Positions 25,454 through 34,457 of a stretch of 64,000 nucleotides of DNA are shown one piece after another. The stretch is from NCBI RefSeq assembly GCF_031454185.1, contig NZ_JAVDQI010000005.1, positions 119,608 to 183,607 on the forward strand. The letters run 5' to 3'. Source of the stretch: Methanococcoides alaskense. GTDB taxonomy: Archaea > Halobacteriota > Methanosarcinia > Methanosarcinales > Methanosarcinaceae. The position numbers and the translations under genes were made by a program. The notes under the pieces were generated by a model. That model searched no databases and had not been told where the DNA came from. It saw only the letters and a program-made list of their open reading frames with translations. Numbering within the stretch: the stretch's first letter is position 1; the number at the start of each line of letters is the position of its first letter.

Positions 25454-26008
25454 TTAGGATATGAGCAGTCTCAGATGACCCAGATATGGTATTCTAAACT
25501 GTGCTGTTCCTATTATCCATTCTTCTTTAATAGGTTTATTTTCGCTTATAGAACCTTGCTGATCAAAATAGATGTTCGTTCTTATATTGTCACCTTTTGT
25601 GATATAACCACTGTGAGGAGCAGCAGGACCGTTAATCCACATAGGTTCTCCCTCTTCTACATAGTACATAGCCCGATGTATGATAGGTGTAACTCCTTCC
25701 TGACCATAAGGACGGTATAGAATAACATCACCCTGCATTTTAAATGAAATATGTTCTGTAGAAGTATCCTGATTGGTTATTATCTGTGTCCGATCAATAC
25801 TTTTTATGAAAATAATGTCACCGATCTGCATATGTGGTTCCATGCTGCCGGATTCTACCGCAACCATAGGTGTCCACATTCCAAATACGATCTGTGAGAT
25901 CACTGCAAAAGCCAGTACAGCCAGAAGCACAGATGCGAGATCTCTTGTAATAGAGATCCAGAAATTCTCACTTGTTCTAAATGTGTGAAATGATTCTTGT
26001 AAGGTCAT
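25454..26008 (-). CDS. Signal peptidase I (archaeal Sec11 type)
   Basis: 184 aa. One transmembrane helix at about 21-43; catalytic Ser55 in 'VESGSMEPHMQIGD'; His in 'PIIHRAMYYVE' (about 112), as in archaeal/ER-type enzymes that use Ser-His rather than Ser-Lys. 'YITKGDN' is the conserved box E. It cleaves signal peptides of secreted proteins on the outer face of the membrane. Confidence 0.93.
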   Translation of the reverse strand: MTLQESFHTFRTSENFWISITRDLASVLLAVLAFAVISQIVFGMWTPMVAVESGSMEPHMQIGDIIFIKSIDRTQIITNQDTSTEHISFKMQGDVILYRPYGQEGVTPIIHRAMYYVEEGEPMWINGPAAPHSGYITKGDNIRTNIYFDQQGSISENKPIKEEWIIGTAQFRIPYLGHLRLLIS

Positions 26009-26208
26009 ATTGATCCAAAAGAAGAAAGTATCTGATTGGTTAAAAGAATATTGTATTTAGCCCTTATCTATTATCTTTGTACGCAGCATTTTTATTTGTA
26101 GGAATGCTTTTGTTACCACGACTCAAATTTTGCTCAGTATATTCGTAATTTCGTCAACTTCGATCTGAGTTTTATTTTCAGTTCTATTATTTAAGTTCAG
26201 GCCATATT

Positions 26209-27834
26209 ATGAAAGATATCAAGGTTCAGGAAGTCTTTTTGGAAGCAGGTTATCAGATAAGCCCTAGGGCTGTGGAAATGATCGCTTTACATAGTGCACC
26301 AAATGACCTTATTTCCTACATACTCGAAAATATCGATGAATCCCTTTTTGTCATTGAAGCTGAACATATTGATATTGAAAGTTTTGAAAAAGAATATCTG
26401 GACCTGCCAAAGGAATGTCTTGATGAGGTACCGTGTTCCAATGATACTTCAATATCTCAAGTATCCTTAGTTCCTTCGGCCCAATCTTCTGCACGGTCTT
26501 CAATATCTTCAACACCTTCTCCAACATCATCTTCAGTCACTTTACGAGATGAAAGATGTTTTAGTGATTCCAACGGGCAGATGAACAATATCAATATCAT
26601 GTCTGACATTACAGATATGTCAACCTGTGTTGGTGAGTACATGGAATTTGTCCAGTATTTCAGGAACCGTTACACTAAATTGAGTAATATCATACGTGGA
26701 AGGGTCACTGCCCGACCTATTGAAAGCCTTAACAAGAACCGGAAACAAAGTAGCGGCATAAGGCGTGGAGGCGGTGGGGATTATAATGAGGCATCTATCA
26801 TAGGGATGGTCTCTGAGATGAGGACCACTGCCAATGGTCACAAAATGCTACAATTGGAAGACCCCACAGGTTCATTTCCGGTGCTGGTGCATCAGGCGGA
26901 AAAGGACTTGTTCGAGGAAGCAAGCAAACTTATTTTGGATGAGGTTATCGGTATAACTGGTTCAATGACCAATGATGGTAGTCTTCTTATCGCTAAAAAG
27001 TTGGTATTTCCAGACCTTCCCAATATTCCAAATAGGAGAGAAGGTACCTGGGGCAAAGCGATCTTCACATCAGATATCCATGTAGGCAGCTCTACTTTTC
27101 TTGAAGAAGAGTGGTGTGGGTTTCTTGATTTTCTTAACGGCAAGACCGATAATGAGCAGCTGAAAAAGATATCAGAAGAAATACGTTTTCTTGTGGTTGC
27201 AGGCGATCTTGTTGATGGCATTGGTATATTTCCGGGACAGGAACATGAGCTTGATATACTTGATGTTTATGACCAATATAGAAAAGCTGCTGAGTATTTC
27301 GATTAGGTACCTGAACATATAAAGATAATTATTTCTCCCGGTAACCACGATGCCGTCAGGCAAGCAGAACCCCAACCACGTTTTCCAGAACGTATCACTT
27401 CCCTTTTCTCTGATAGGATAACGTTTGTGGGAAATCCTGCACTTGTAGATCTTGATGGTGTTAAGGTGCTTATGTATCATGGACGTTCGATAGATGATCT
27501 AGTAGCATCTGTTCCGGGAGTTTCATACCAAGAGCCTGAAAAAGCTATGGCGGAAATGGTAAAACGAAGACATCTTTCACCAATATATGGGAGCAGGGTT
27601 TCCATTGCACCGGAAAAACAGGATCACTTCGTAATTGACCCGGTACCCGACATACTACATTGTGGTCATGTACATACTGTTGGTATTGGTAATTATAAGA
27701 GTGTACTTCTTATAAATTCAGGCACATGGCAGTCTCAAACAGAGTTCCAGAAAAGGGTTAATTTAATGCCTACTCCTGCAAAAGTTCCGGTAGTGGATCT
27801 ATCTACTCTCAGAACAACACTCCTTCAGTTCTAA
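26209..27834 (+). CDS. polB: DNA polymerase D small subunit (DP1) with in-frame UAG
   Basis: 541 codons with TAG at codon 366 (27304-27306). N-terminal helical domain, a Ser/Pro-rich linker (~85-115), OB fold (~190-260, 'MLQLEDPTGSFPVLVHQAEK'), then a calcineurin-like phosphoesterase domain. Motifs before UAG: 'FTSDIHVGS' and 'LVVAGDLVDGIG'. Motifs after it, in the same frame: 'IIISPGNHDAVR', 'VLMYHGRS' and 'ILHCGHVHTVGIG'. The essential 3'-5' exonuclease site is thus split by the UAG with no indel. There is no plausible restart before GNHD (first later ATG is at 27427). The subunit is essential in euryarchaea, so UAG must be read through; pyrrolysine insertion is the natural explanation. Confidence 0.9.
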
Positions 27835-27888
27835 TGATTTTATCACAATGTATGGGGAAAAATTTAAGCTATTTTTTTATTTCCGATT

Positions 27889-27900
27889 ACTATATATACT
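27889..27900 (+). promoter_or_regulatory. TATA box of taw1
   Basis: ACTATATATACT about 60 bp before ATG 27950. Its presence inside the longer open frame argues against the far upstream start at 27848. Confidence 0.5.
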
Positions 27901-27949
27901 GCAAAAAAGAAGTATGTATCAAATGTCTTTAAAAGATAAGGGAGATCTG

Positions 27950-28873
27950 ATGGTCCTTCCTGAAATAACTGATTTTGAATCTTTGCTAAAAAAGCAAAAG
28001 TACAGTCTTGCAGGCACTCATTCAGCTGTTAAGACATGTCTTTGGCTTAGCCGTTCAATAAAAGATCAAGGTGACTGCTATAAGTCAACGTTCTATGGCA
28101 TAACCTCTCATTGTTGTTTACAGATGACACCCACACTGAGATGCAATCAGCGTTGTTTACATTGCTGGAGGCCTACTGAGTTCGAAGTACCTCTTCCAAA
28201 TAGTTGGGATTCTCCAGTGGAAATAGTGGGGTCATCAATTAAGGCTCAACGAAAACTTATCACAGGGTTTGGACATTCAGCACCAAGAGAGCGCTGGATA
28301 GAAGCCAATGAACCAAAACATGTCGCTATCTCTCTTTCAGGTGAACCTACATTATATCCGTATCTTCCTGAACTTGTAGAAGAGTATGAAAGCCAGGGCT
28401 TTACTACTTTTGTCGTAAGTAATGGTACTGTCCCTGAAATGATGGAAAGGATAGAACCTTCACAGCTTTATATGAGCTTGGATGCACCTGATAAAGAGAC
28501 GTATGAAAAGGTTTGTTTACCGAAATCTCCTGCACTGTGGGATAAGATCAACAGGTCTCTTGAGATCCTTGGTACGAAAAATAACAGAAAGGCTATTCGC
28601 ATAACATTGATTAAAGGTTTGAACATTTTCGACGCTGCAGGTTATGCCCGACTTATCGAAAAGGCGGACCCGGATTACATTGAGATAAAAGCGTATATGC
28701 ATCTGGGCTTTTCCAGAGGCCGTCTTCCACGTGAAGCCATGCCTGCACACGATGAGGTTCTGGAATTTGCAAAAGAGATCGCCGGTCATATTGGATACAG
28801 TGTTGCGGATGATGTGGAAATTAGCCGTATAGTTCTGCTCTCGAAAGATGGAAAAGTTTCGGATCTTGAGTGA
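27950..28873 (+). CDS. taw1: 4-demethylwyosine synthase (tRNA wybutosine pathway)
   Basis: 307 aa radical SAM enzyme. It condenses pyruvate with N1-methylguanosine-37 of tRNA-Phe to form the tricyclic imG-14 base. The SAM cluster motif is 'CNQRCLHCWRP' (CX3CX2C); upstream Cys residues in 'KTCLWLSRS' and 'HCCLQMTPTLRC' belong to the second cluster. 'ISLSGEPTLYPYLPEL' and 'MSLDAPDKETYEK' are family blocks. ATG 27950 has GGGAGAT just upstream and lies downstream of a TATA box; in-frame ATGs at 27914 and 27923 are possible. It is convergent with nothing and followed by decayed IS sequence. Confidence 0.93.
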   Translation: MVLPEITDFESLLKKQKYSLAGTHSAVKTCLWLSRSIKDQGDCYKSTFYGITSHCCLQMTPTLRCNQRCLHCWRPTEFEVPLPNSWDSPVEIVGSSIKAQRKLITGFGHSAPRERWIEANEPKHVAISLSGEPTLYPYLPELVEEYESQGFTTFVVSNGTVPEMMERIEPSQLYMSLDAPDKETYEKVCLPKSPALWDKINRSLEILGTKNNRKAIRITLIKGLNIFDAAGYARLIEKADPDYIEIKAYMHLGFSRGRLPREAMPAHDEVLEFAKEIAGHIGYSVADDVEISRIVLLSKDGKVSDLE

Positions 28874-29200
28874 ACTACCACTCATTAAAATGGGTGGCTT
28901 CCTGCTTCATTGATTACCTACCGGAATCTCCACAAGCTTGAAATGGGGCAGTCCCTGCCCTACTATGTCTTCGTTCCTATCTCGATTCGGCTTTACGTGT
29001 TTCGAGCAAGAACGACACTTTATCCACGACCTTATTCGCCTTGTAGGTGGACATATCTTTCAGAGGTTGCTTGTTTCTCACAACCAGTGACTAATGTAAG
29101 ATACGACTACGTACTATATACGCATACTTATAGACAGTATTCATTAAGTCATTTAAACAAAATAACAGCAATCCATCCACTAGTTAAAACGGGTGGTCTT
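28874..29200 (-). mobile_element. Decayed IS1341/IS605-type (TnpB) 3' ends, two copies
   Basis: Two similar terminal structures lie 299 bp apart: CCACTCATTAAAATGGGTGG (28878-28897) and CCACTAGTTAAAACGGGTGG (29177-29196), each a hairpin. Read on the minus strand the first is preceded by a frame ending NEAGSHPF-stop, the customary C-terminus of TnpB-like transposases; the second reads NEQ-stop-DHPF. Between them a fragment 'LKDMSTYKANKVVDKV' is open but no complete gene remains. This explains the 512-bp gap between taw1 and prf1. Confidence 0.6.
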
Positions 29201-29385
29201 ATTGCTCATTTAACTATAAAATTTAGACAAAGGTTATGTAACCAGTCATAACCTATATTTATACCCTTGTTCACATAGGTACATCTGTATAGCTAATAGC
29301 ATCAATGTTCAATGTAGAACATTATCATCAGGTTGCGTGATGCAACTATAATCCCAATTGATCCTAATTATGGAGTATTCCTACA

Positions 29386-30630
29386 ATGGCTGAACAATCT
29401 TCACATCAGAAATACGAGTTTAAAAAGAAACTGGAATCTTTAAGGGGAAAAAAAGGTCGTGGTACCGAACTTATTTCTCTGTACATACCTCCTGATAAAC
29501 AGATCTCAGATGTTGTATCACAGCTTAGGAACGAACATAGCCAGGCTTCCAATATCAAATCCAAGCTTACCAAGACCAATGTACAGGGAGCCATCGATTC
29601 TATTATGTCAAGGCTCAGGTATGGTACAGTTCCGGAGAATGGGATCGTATATTTTACTGGTGCAGTAGATGTTGGTGCGAACAAGACCAATATGGAGACC
29701 ACCATTGTTGAGCCACCACAACCCATTATCACTTACAGATATCATTGCGATTCGTCTTTTTTCCTTTCCCCATTGGAAGATATGCTAAAGGAAGCAAAGA
29801 CCTATGGTCTGCTTGTATTGGACAGGCGTGAAGCTACGGTTGGTCTTCTCACGGGTAAACAGATAGAAGCATTCCGTAAACTTACATCCACTGTACCCGG
29901 GAAACAGAGAAAGGGTGGTCAGAGTGCTCACAGGTTCCAGCAATTGCGACTTATTGCCATACATGATTTCTACAAACGTATCGGAGATGCTGCAAGTGAG
30001 GTCTTCCTTTCAGTAGACCAGAAAGATTTCGAAGGAGTGCTTATAGGTGGTCCGTCACCCACAAAGGAAGAGTTCGAATCAGGTAATTTCTTCCACCACG
30101 AGATCGAGAAGAAGGTCCTTGGGCTTTTCGATGTCGCATACACCGATGAATCCGGTCTTCCCGAACTCGTGAATGCTGCGGGTGAGAGACTTGAAGACCT
30201 TGATCTCATGGTCGAGAAGAAACTGATGCAACAGTTCTTCAGGGAATTGGTATCAGATTCCGGGAAAGCGACCTATGGTGAAGATAATGTCCGTGAGAAC
30301 CTCATAATAGGTGCCGTGGATATATTGCTGATATCCGAGGATCTCAGAGCTGTAAGAGAAACAGTCAAATGTACTTCCTGTGATTATGAAAGGAAGACCA
30401 GCCGCGAATTCAAGCCCGGGGACAGCAGTTCTCCTACCGGTAACTGCCCTAAATGTGGTTCTTATCTTGAGATCACTGAAAAGGTGGATGTCGTTGATCA
30501 ACTGTCTGAGATGTGTGACCAAATGGGCACAAGGGTGGAGTTCATATCCACTGATTTCGAGGAAGGTTCACAGCTTTTGAAAGCTTTTGGTGGCGTTGTA
30601 GCGGTATTGCGTTTCAACACAGGTATCTGA
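29386..30630 (+). CDS. prf1: Peptide chain release factor aRF1
   Basis: 414 aa. Domain 1 has the stop-codon-reading elements: TASNIKS-type 'QASNIKSKLTKTN' (about residues 61-73) and YxCxxxF as 'YRYHCDSSFFL' (about 118-128). Domain 2 has the catalytic 'RKGGQSAHRFQQLR' (GGQ). A zinc-ribbon-like insert with CX2C...CX2C (CTSCDYER...CPKCGSY) lies near 325-365, as in other archaeal aRF1. It releases peptides at stop codons. In a genome with internal UAG codons its reading of UAG competes with pyrrolysine insertion. TATA-like CCTATATTTATACC at about 29251-29264. Confidence 0.97.
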   Translation: MAEQSSHQKYEFKKKLESLRGKKGRGTELISLYIPPDKQISDVVSQLRNEHSQASNIKSKLTKTNVQGAIDSIMSRLRYGTVPENGIVYFTGAVDVGANKTNMETTIVEPPQPIITYRYHCDSSFFLSPLEDMLKEAKTYGLLVLDRREATVGLLTGKQIEAFRKLTSTVPGKQRKGGQSAHRFQQLRLIAIHDFYKRIGDAASEVFLSVDQKDFEGVLIGGPSPTKEEFESGNFFHHEIEKKVLGLFDVAYTDESGLPELVNAAGERLEDLDLMVEKKLMQQFFRELVSDSGKATYGEDNVRENLIIGAVDILLISEDLRAVRETVKCTSCDYERKTSREFKPGDSSSPTGNCPKCGSYLEITEKVDVVDQLSEMCDQMGTRVEFISTDFEEGSQLLKAFGGVVAVLRFNTGI

Positions 30631-30650
30631 ATTAATTAAAGGTGATCATC

Positions 30651-32354
30651 TTGTTTTTAGATTTTATAGATCAGGTTACAAGTATACTGAACGATGCTGT
30701 CAGGTCAGCAGGTTTTGAAGCGGAAGATATGGAGCTTGGTCCTTCACAGCATGCAGACCTGTCTTCAAGAATAGCATTCAGGTTAGCTTCTGTTGCAAAG
30801 CAGAGCCCGAAGGATGTTGCTGAGAAGATAGCAGGCGAAATTGTGATACCTAAAGGCTCTTTCATAGAGAAAGTTGAGGCATTGGGCCCCTATTTGAATA
30901 TCTGGGCAAGCCGCAATTTCATTGAGGGCACAGTTCTGGCCATAAGGGAACAAAAGGAAGCCTTTGGGGGTAATTTCTCTGAGGGCAGGATATTGCTCGA
31001 GCACACTTCAGCCAATCCTAATGGTCCGCTCCATGTGGGTCACATAAGGAATTCGATAATCGGTGATACTCTTGGACGTATTCTCAAACGTGCAGGATAT
31101 GATGTGGAACTTCACTATTACGTTAATGATATGGGTCGCCAGATAGCAATAGTTTCCTGGGCACTTGGCCACTTCGAGTTTGATGAGAGCTCCAAGCCTG
31201 ACCATGCTATTGCAGATGTTTACATAAAAGCAAATGCGGAACTCAATGCTCATCCTGAAAAGGTCGCTGAGATCGACAAGCTCATGCAGCTTGTTGAAAA
31301 AGGGGATGCAGCTACCATCGAAACTTTCGATAAAGCGGTCGATCTCGCAGTTTCCGGTATCAAGGAAACGCTCAAGAAGATGAATGTGGCACATGACGAG
31401 TTCCCGAAGGAATCCAGTTTCATCAGGTCCGGCGATGTTTCAAGGATAGTTGAAGAGATAAAGGCCACAGGTCGCACAGAGATCGACAACGGTGCACTTG
31501 TTGTGAACCTTCAGGACTACGGCTTCGAAAAGACACTGGTGATACAGCGTACGGACGGCACATCCCTGTACACCACACGTGATCTTGCATACCATGAATG
31601 GAAAGGCGAACGTGCGGATAGGATCATCGATGTGTTCGGAGCAGACCATAAATTGATATCCGGTCAGCTAAAGGCCACACTCAATGCAATAGGCAAGAAA
31701 GAGCCTGAATTCGTTATCTTTGAATTCGTATCCCTTCCGGAAGGCTCAATGAGCACAAGAAGTGGCAAGTTCATCAGTGCTGATGACTTGCTGGACCAGA
31801 TAAAGACACAGGCGTATGAAGAAGTGGACAAGCGTCGCCCGGAGATGCCTGATGATTTCAAGGCAAAGGTAGCTGAAATTGTGGGAATTGGGGCTGTCAG
31901 ATATGATATTGTAAAAGTGTCACCTGAAAAATCCACAGTGTTCGACTGGAAAGAAGCCCTTGACTTTGAAAAACAGGGTGGACCATTTATTCAGTACTCA
32001 CATGCACGTGCATGTAGCATTCTCCAGAAAGCCAGGGATGAAGGTCTCTGGAAGCCGGAAGAACCTATCAACACTGCTCTTCTTGTGGAAGGCTCTGAAG
32101 TATCTCTCATTAAGAAAATGGCAATGTTCGACAACATGCTCGATCAATGTGCAAAAGAGCTCAGACCTCACACGTTTGCTATCTATGCAAGAGAACTTGC
32201 TGATGCGTTCAACCAGTTCTACCGTTTTGTATCTGTCTTGAATGCAGAGGATGAACAATTACGTTCAACCCGTATTGCTCTGGTAGATTGTGCAAGAATG
32301 GTTCTTGCCAACACTCTGGACACTCTTGGACTAGGCGCACCTGAATCCATGTAA
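30651..32354 (+). CDS. argS: Arginyl-tRNA synthetase
   Basis: 567 aa class I enzyme. N-terminal Add-1 tRNA-binding domain, HIGH as 'PNGPLHVGHIRNSIIGD' (about residues 121-137), 'VNDMGRQIAIVSWALG', 'YTTRDLAY', the KMSKS region as 'MSTRSGKFISADDLL', and the DALR anticodon domain from ~450 ('FIQYSHARACSILQKA'). Start TTG 30651 is preferred because GGTGAT at 30641-30646 sits 4 nt upstream; the in-frame GTG at 30642 is within that site. Only 20 bp follow the prf1 stop, so the two translation genes are probably co-transcribed. Confidence 0.97.
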   Translation: MFLDFIDQVTSILNDAVRSAGFEAEDMELGPSQHADLSSRIAFRLASVAKQSPKDVAEKIAGEIVIPKGSFIEKVEALGPYLNIWASRNFIEGTVLAIREQKEAFGGNFSEGRILLEHTSANPNGPLHVGHIRNSIIGDTLGRILKRAGYDVELHYYVNDMGRQIAIVSWALGHFEFDESSKPDHAIADVYIKANAELNAHPEKVAEIDKLMQLVEKGDAATIETFDKAVDLAVSGIKETLKKMNVAHDEFPKESSFIRSGDVSRIVEEIKATGRTEIDNGALVVNLQDYGFEKTLVIQRTDGTSLYTTRDLAYHEWKGERADRIIDVFGADHKLISGQLKATLNAIGKKEPEFVIFEFVSLPEGSMSTRSGKFISADDLLDQIKTQAYEEVDKRRPEMPDDFKAKVAEIVGIGAVRYDIVKVSPEKSTVFDWKEALDFEKQGGPFIQYSHARACSILQKARDEGLWKPEEPINTALLVEGSEVSLIKKMAMFDNMLDQCAKELRPHTFAIYARELADAFNQFYRFVSVLNAEDEQLRSTRIALVDCARMVLANTLDTLGLGAPESM

Positions 32355-32413
32355 GTGTTTGCAGGAATAGATGTAAATTAACAGAAAAGAGTAATAGAAA
32401 CGGAGAATGAAGA

Positions 32414-32695
32414 ATGGAACTATATCTGTACATTCTCCTGTATCTGTTTTTAGTGAACACATACTCTTTCTGGCTCATGTTCTCTGACAAGAGAAAGGCT
32501 ATCAAGGACAAGTACAGGATACCTGAAAAGAAGCTGTTCAGGTGGGCTATACTTGGAGGCAGTATTGGTTCTATCCTTGGTATGGAAGCCTTCAGGCACA
32601 AAACGAGACATCCGACCTTTAAGATAGGTATGCCTCTGATATTGATAGTGGAAGGTTACCTTTTTGTTGAGTATGTTCTTCCATTTTTGAAATGA
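32414..32695 (+). CDS. DUF1294 membrane protein
   Basis: 93 aa. Three hydrophobic segments around the conserved DUF1294 block 'YSFWLMFSDKRKAI', 'RIPEKKLFRWAILGGSIGS' and 'RHKTRHPTFKIGMPLI'. GGAG (32402-32405) gives a fair ribosome site for ATG 32414. Function of the family is unknown; it is often fused to a cold-shock domain in bacteria, but here it stands alone. Confidence 0.92.
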   Translation: MELYLYILLYLFLVNTYSFWLMFSDKRKAIKDKYRIPEKKLFRWAILGGSIGSILGMEAFRHKTRHPTFKIGMPLILIVEGYLFVEYVLPFLK

Positions 32696-32745
32696 GCCTC
32701 TGTGGTCCAAAAAGTGTTTTAAAAAAGAGTGCTTACTTTATTTGA

Positions 32746-33156
32746 ATGCATATAAGGATAGAGACCCCCAAGTTCAGTTTTTTCAAGTACCACAAAGTGG
32801 GAGATGAATACAAAAGAGTGTTCTTTTCGCCTATACCCACGATATTCAATTATGGATTCATTGAAGGTACAGTAGGTGCTGATGGGATGGAGGAAGATGC
32901 CATCGTTCTTGGTCCACTTCTTGTTCAGGGCACTCTTGTGAGATTGGACAATGCGAATGGGGTTGTGAAATTCGTGGATGATTCTCTAAGAGATGATAAA
33001 AAACTGTTCTTTTCCGGCAGCGATACGTATTCTGCCATGCTTTTCAGGACATATTTCAGAACATACGCATTGTTCAAGCGTTTTCGCTATCTGATATTTG
33101 AAAGAAGGCTTGCAGAGTGCAGATTTGAAGGGATTGAACTGTTCGATAAGGTCTAA
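32746..33156 (+). CDS. Inorganic-pyrophosphatase-like protein (degenerate)
   Basis: 136 aa. 'FFSPIPTIFNYGFIEGT' followed by 'GADGMEEDAIVLG' parallels the NYGFIPxT...DxDPxDVLVL core of soluble family I PPases, and LLVQGTLVRL resembles the following strand. Several acidic metal ligands of true PPases look replaced (DGMEED), and the C-terminal half 'SAMLFRTYFRTYALFKRFR' is helical and basic. It may be a non-catalytic relative. I call the fold with moderate confidence only. Preceded by DUF1294 on the same strand. Confidence 0.5.
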   Translation: MHIRIETPKFSFFKYHKVGDEYKRVFFSPIPTIFNYGFIEGTVGADGMEEDAIVLGPLLVQGTLVRLDNANGVVKFVDDSLRDDKKLFFSGSDTYSAMLFRTYFRTYALFKRFRYLIFERRLAECRFEGIELFDKV

Positions 33157-33249
33157 AGGCACTGATAATGCCGATCTGTAAAATGGCTAAAGACTGAATA
33201 ACATATCGAAGTATAAAAAAGTGAAAGATTAAGGGAGCAAGTTTCCCCC

Positions 33250-34284
33250 TCAAAGAATATCGATGGTCTGAAGATTCTTGACCTTATTGCTAAAAGGTAT
33301 ACCTTCCTGCTTGAGATGCTTCTTTATCGTGGTCTCAACGATCTTCACAAGTTGTTCCTTTTCCACATTAGTAACTGCTGAGAGAAACTTCAATTTACAA
33401 TCTTTGCTTTTTGTTTCAAAGAACTCTATGTTTGGTACACTCTCGGAAGATGTGATACTGGCTTTCATGAGTGTTTCGGGGTACTCCAGTGCCATCTTGA
33501 TGTGACCTACAAAATCCGGATTGAGATCTTTGATCTGTTCGCCTATGGAAGTTAGAACATCGATGGCATATTTTTCTGCCTTTTGAGCTTCCAGTTCGCA
33601 GTCCTTGATGGTGAGTTCGCCGGAATAGGAGCTGACTTCGGAAGCTTCAATGGAATTTATGTTCTCCCTTACTTCCCTTTCTTTGCTCTGACCTGCCAGC
33701 AGGTCTATGAGCCTCTGGAACTTTTCATCGGCTTCCTTTGCAGAGAACTCGATAACTTCTGCCTCGGGATTGAGCCCTTCCAGGAATTTTCTGACCTCTG
33801 CAACCTTTTCTTTCTCTGCTATATCGACCTTGTTGATACAGAGGATATCAGCATCCTCTATCTGTGTCTGAATGAATTTTGGTGTCTGCTTTATCTCCGT
33901 ATTGAACCTTGTTCCATCCACAATGTTGACGATAGGTGCAAAGCTTAGGTCATCGATCTTCATCAGTGCAATATCGTCCTTTATCTGTCTTGGGAAAGCG
34001 ATACCTGTAGGCTCGATGATAATGACATCTGGATGGAATTCATCTGAAAGGTTGCTCAAAGTGTATTCCATGCTTATCTTGAGCGTACAGCAGATACACC
34101 CGCTTGTTAGTTCTTCCGTAACGATACCGGTACTTGAAAGGGTGTCACCGTCAAGTCCTATTTCGCCTATCTCGTTCACTATTATTGCTATCTTATGACC
34201 TGTATCGCTAAGATGTTTTCCAAGCTTCAACAGAGTAGTGGTTTTGCCGCTTCCGAGAAAGCCGCCTATTATCATTATTTTCAA
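33250..34284 (-). CDS. CobW/G3E-family GTPase (metal or cobamide chaperone)
   Basis: 344 aa. P-loop 'IIGGFLGSGKTTTL' (residues 5-18); the metal site 'TSGCICCTLK' with CxCC (about 60-69); 'IIIEPTGIA' (switch/Walker B) and 'CINKVDIAEKEK' (NKxD). These define the CobW/YjiA branch of G3E GTPases, which deliver Zn, Co or cobalamin to client enzymes. The C-terminal half is Glu-rich and variable. It is divergent from a MetE-like methyltransferase gene across a 173-bp shared promoter region, suggesting a client relation (inference). Confidence 0.9.
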   Translation of the reverse strand: MKIMIIGGFLGSGKTTTLLKLGKHLSDTGHKIAIIVNEIGEIGLDGDTLSSTGIVTEELTSGCICCTLKISMEYTLSNLSDEFHPDVIIIEPTGIAFPRQIKDDIALMKIDDLSFAPIVNIVDGTRFNTEIKQTPKFIQTQIEDADILCINKVDIAEKEKVAEVRKFLEGLNPEAEVIEFSAKEADEKFQRLIDLLAGQSKEREVRENINSIEASEVSSYSGELTIKDCELEAQKAEKYAIDVLTSIGEQIKDLNPDFVGHIKMALEYPETLMKASITSSESVPNIEFFETKSKDCKLKFLSAVTNVEKEQLVKIVETTIKKHLKQEGIPFSNKVKNLQTIDIL

Positions 34285-34457
34285 TTATTTCACCAGCGGG
34301 AGAATGATATTTTTAAAAGATAATTGTTTAAGATCAAGACTGAGTTTAAACTTGTGAGTCTTTCCTTATAAATCTTGCAGATATCTGGCTATACAAGAAA
34401 CTTTTTCCATATTCTCATTTCGCTACTATTATAAATGATACTTACAGTAGAGTAGCT

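Noticed and set aside
27427..27834. Separate 135-aa gene starting at ATG 27427
   Set aside because: It is the C-terminal part of polD small subunit in the same frame as the upstream half; starting there loses the GNHD motif.
28910..29251. 113-aa plus-strand ORF between taw1 and prf1
   Set aside because: Lies across the decayed IS1341-type ends and is their complement; composition is non-coding.
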